DNA from: Dastarcus helophoroides
Lineage: Eukaryota > Arthropoda > Insecta > Coleoptera > Bothrideridae
DNA length: 64,000 nt
Assembly: GCA_028583605.1 (NCBI GenBank)
Contig: CM053336.1
Coordinates: 29,284,350 to 29,348,349 of the forward strand
Direction of reading: 5' to 3'
The notes below the pieces were generated by a model. That model was not told where the DNA came from, ran no database searches, and worked only from the letters and a program-made list of their open reading frames with translations. Positions 62,306 through 64,000 of the stretch are shown in pieces. Both the position numbers and the translations under genes were made by a program. Every line of letters begins with the position of its first letter. Position 1 is the stretch's first letter.

Positions 62306-64000
62306 ATGGACACACACCAAAAAAGGCTAAGAAATCCCACCGGGCTAAAAATCATAGCCTGGAACGCAAACAGTATCACAAACAAGCTATCGGAACTGAA
62401 AGCATTCGTCGCAGAACACAAACCAGACATTGTTCTGCTCGGAGAAACCCATCTAAGGCCGGGAAAAACGTTGAAGATTCCCAACTACTTGACCTACAGA
62501 AAGGACCGAGAAGACAAAGCAGGAGGAGGCGTGGCCGTGCTAGTAAAAATTGGCATCGAACACCACGCCCTCGAGTCAAACGGCGACAAACCTGACATCG
62601 AATATACGGGAGTGGAAATACAGCTACGACATTCAAAACTCGCACTGTACTCCGTATACTCACCGCCCACAAAAAAGGAAATAGAAGAGGAACTCGATAA
62701 AATCTTCGACAGAAACTCACCTACTCTGATAGCAGGAGACCTCAACGCCAAGCACAAAAACTGGCACTGCAAAGCTACAAACACAAAAGGAAACAGACTT
62801 TGGAGATACTTGGAGAACAGAAATCTAATAATCGACCCTCCACTAGAGCCAACACATTATCCGGACAACTCGACGACTGCGGATATTCTCGACGTTACGG
62901 TACACAAAAACCTGACGCTCGACCTGAATGTCCAAGTCATAGAGGAATTATCGTCAGACCACTGTCCACTTATCATCACATATGGAAATCCAAACCAATC
63001 ACAGCTCTACACAAAAACCAAGATCAACTGGACAAAATTCCAACATGAATATGTTCCACAAAAACACAACATCGAAAGCGTGAATCACCTAAATTGGGCC
63101 ACCGATCAGTTTGAAAAACACATAAACCAAGCTCTCACCGCCGCAACTACGACAACGCAGCAAAATAGGAGGCAGGAAAATTTACCAGACCAAATAGCGA
63201 CGCTCATAAAACGAAAAAATGCAGCGAAGAAAACGTATCACAGAACTTTGCACCCGTCTGATAAGAATACACTAAACAGACTCACAAACGAAGTCAAAAA
63301 TCTTCTGAAAGAAGAGTACAACAGAAAATGGGAAAAACACCTAGAAAGTTTCAACGAAAAGGACGAAACACCCTGGAAACTTGCCAAGAAACTGAGACAA
63401 ACAAGCAGAGAATTGCCTCCGTTAAAAACAAATAACGGAAAGGCCATCATAAACGAGGAAAAGGCCGAGGCGTTTGCAGAAATGCTGCAAAAGCAATTCA
63501 GCCCAAATCCTTCGATAGACAGAACGCACACCTCGAACGTTGAAACACACACGAAGACCCTTCTCAACCTCGGAGAAAACTACAAATTCGACGAAGTCAC
63601 CACAGAAGAGTTAAAAAGGATTATTAGGAACCTAGTAACGAAAAAGTCGCCTGGTCCAGACAACATAAGGAACTTTACGATAAAAATGCTTCCGCCAGAA
63701 GCAGTAGAAGACCTCAAGAACATATGCAACGCAATCTTCAAACTGCGCGTCTATCCAAACAGGTGGAAGACGGCAGAAACTATAATGATCCATAAACCAG
63801 GAAAACCGAGAAACAGCGTCGACAGCTACCGACCTATCATCCTGCTGTCAAGCCTAAGCAAAATAGCCGAAAGGACTATTCTAACCAGACTAAACAAGGT
63901 AATAAAAGACGGAAATATCCTACCGGACGAACAGTTTGGATTCAGGCAGGAACACTCGACGGTTCACCAATTATCGAGAATAACCGAACATATCCTCGAA
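62306..64000 (+). CDS. LINE ORF2, AP-endonuclease and RT (partial, 3' end outside)
   Basis: 565 codons open to the last base. Start at ATG 62306, directly after the ORF1 stop (MDTHQKRLRNPTG). Endonuclease motifs: AWNANSITNKL, VLLGETHLRPG (Glu), TLIAGDLNAKHKNWH, DILDVTVHKN, LSSDHCPL (Asp-His). RT start: KKSPGPDNIRNFTIKML, RWKTAETIMIHKPGKPRNSV, SYRPIILLSSLSKIAERTI, FGFRQEHSTVHQL. The catalytic YADD lies beyond the window. The enzyme nicks DNA and primes reverse transcription of the element RNA. Confidence 0.93.
   Translation, partial: MDTHQKRLRNPTGLKIIAWNANSITNKLSELKAFVAEHKPDIVLLGETHLRPGKTLKIPNYLTYRKDREDKAGGGVAVLVKIGIEHHALESNGDKPDIEYTGVEIQLRHSKLALYSVYSPPTKKEIEEELDKIFDRNSPTLIAGDLNAKHKNWHCKATNTKGNRLWRYLENRNLIIDPPLEPTHYPDNSTTADILDVTVHKNLTLDLNVQVIEELSSDHCPLIITYGNPNQSQLYTKTKINWTKFQHEYVPQKHNIESVNHLNWATDQFEKHINQALTAATTTTQQNRRQENLPDQIATLIKRKNAAKKTYHRTLHPSDKNTLNRLTNEVKNLLKEEYNRKWEKHLESFNEKDETPWKLAKKLRQTSRELPPLKTNNGKAIINEEKAEAFAEMLQKQFSPNPSIDRTHTSNVETHTKTLLNLGENYKFDEVTTEELKRIIRNLVTKKSPGPDNIRNFTIKMLPPEAVEDLKNICNAIFKLRVYPNRWKTAETIMIHKPGKPRNSVDSYRPIILLSSLSKIAERTILTRLNKVIKDGNILPDEQFGFRQEHSTVHQLSRITEHILE

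Larger units (their letters stand above)
60837..64000 (+). mobile_element. Jockey-type LINE, apparently intact, running off the window
   Basis: 5' UTR 60837-61012, ORF1 61013-62305, ORF2 from 62306 and still open at 64000. The stop of ORF1 and start of ORF2 abut as TAAATG. It is more GC-rich than its surroundings. No lesion was found in the 988 codons visible. Confidence 0.88.

Noticed and set aside
61132..62784. Antisense frames under the Jockey-type LINE
   Set aside because: Shadows of ORF1 and ORF2 (Ser/Phe/Val/Cys-rich reverse of Lys/Glu-rich coding).

Overview
This window looks like arthropod, most likely insect, nuclear DNA that is mostly accumulated transposable elements. The evidence is the mix of families: a Penelope-like element, a P-element/THAP9-type transposase, R1-like and Jockey-like LINEs, a Polinton/Maverick, hAT, Tc1 and pogo/Tigger elements, LTR retrotransposons, AT-rich intergenic DNA and spliced micro-exons. 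Nothing bacterial was seen (no operons, tRNA or rRNA genes). The species cannot be named from this sequence.

Layout. 1-6.2 kb: the 3' end of a Ty3/gypsy element, invaded by a head-to-head pair of Penelope-like copies, the + copy in turn interrupted by an intact Tc1-type transposon with TA target duplication. 7.3-11.5 kb: a decayed P-type transposase whose 3' part is tandemly duplicated with a spacing of about 1.5 kb. 13-14.7 kb: a gag-like fragment fused to a Polinton DNA polymerase fragment. 14.7-19.1 kb: a hAT element of the ZMYM1 type. 19.2 kb: a solo LTR. 19.74-28.16 kb: an 8.4-kb interval bounded by perfect 35-bp inverted repeats and TA, holding a mariner-like remnant and about 4 kb of degenerate AT-rich repeats. 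29.6-35.2 kb: an R1/LOA-type LINE, decayed in its RT. 35.3-42.7 kb: a Polinton fragment with + strand virion-type genes facing a - strand DNA polymerase. 43.1-45.2 kb: a 25/26-bp minisatellite joined to part of an LTR. 46.7-48.8 kb: two diverged LTRs flanking a gag-like start and a palm-domain RNA-dependent RNA polymerase relic. 48.8-53.1 kb: three phase-1 micro-exons, two of them in a tandem duplication, with a pogo element in one intron. 53.4-55.8 and 59.0-60.6 kb: two more Tigger-like elements. 60.8-64 kb: an apparently intact Jockey-type LINE running off the window.

The most notable signals are (1) the LTR family, at least five copies plus fragments, whose U3 carries up to three clusters of perfect heat-shock-element triplets (nTTCnnGAAnnTTCn) just before a TATA box and initiator, with RTAY 4-bp target duplications; (2) the RNA-virus-like polymerase relic lying between two LTRs of a related family; (3) the tandemly duplicated 42/48-nt coding micro-exons; and (4) the 2-kb binary-unit minisatellite. 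Two insertions (Tc1 in Penelope, pogo in the intron) can be proved from within the window because an empty-site paralogue is also present. Function and family calls are from reading motifs, not from database searches.
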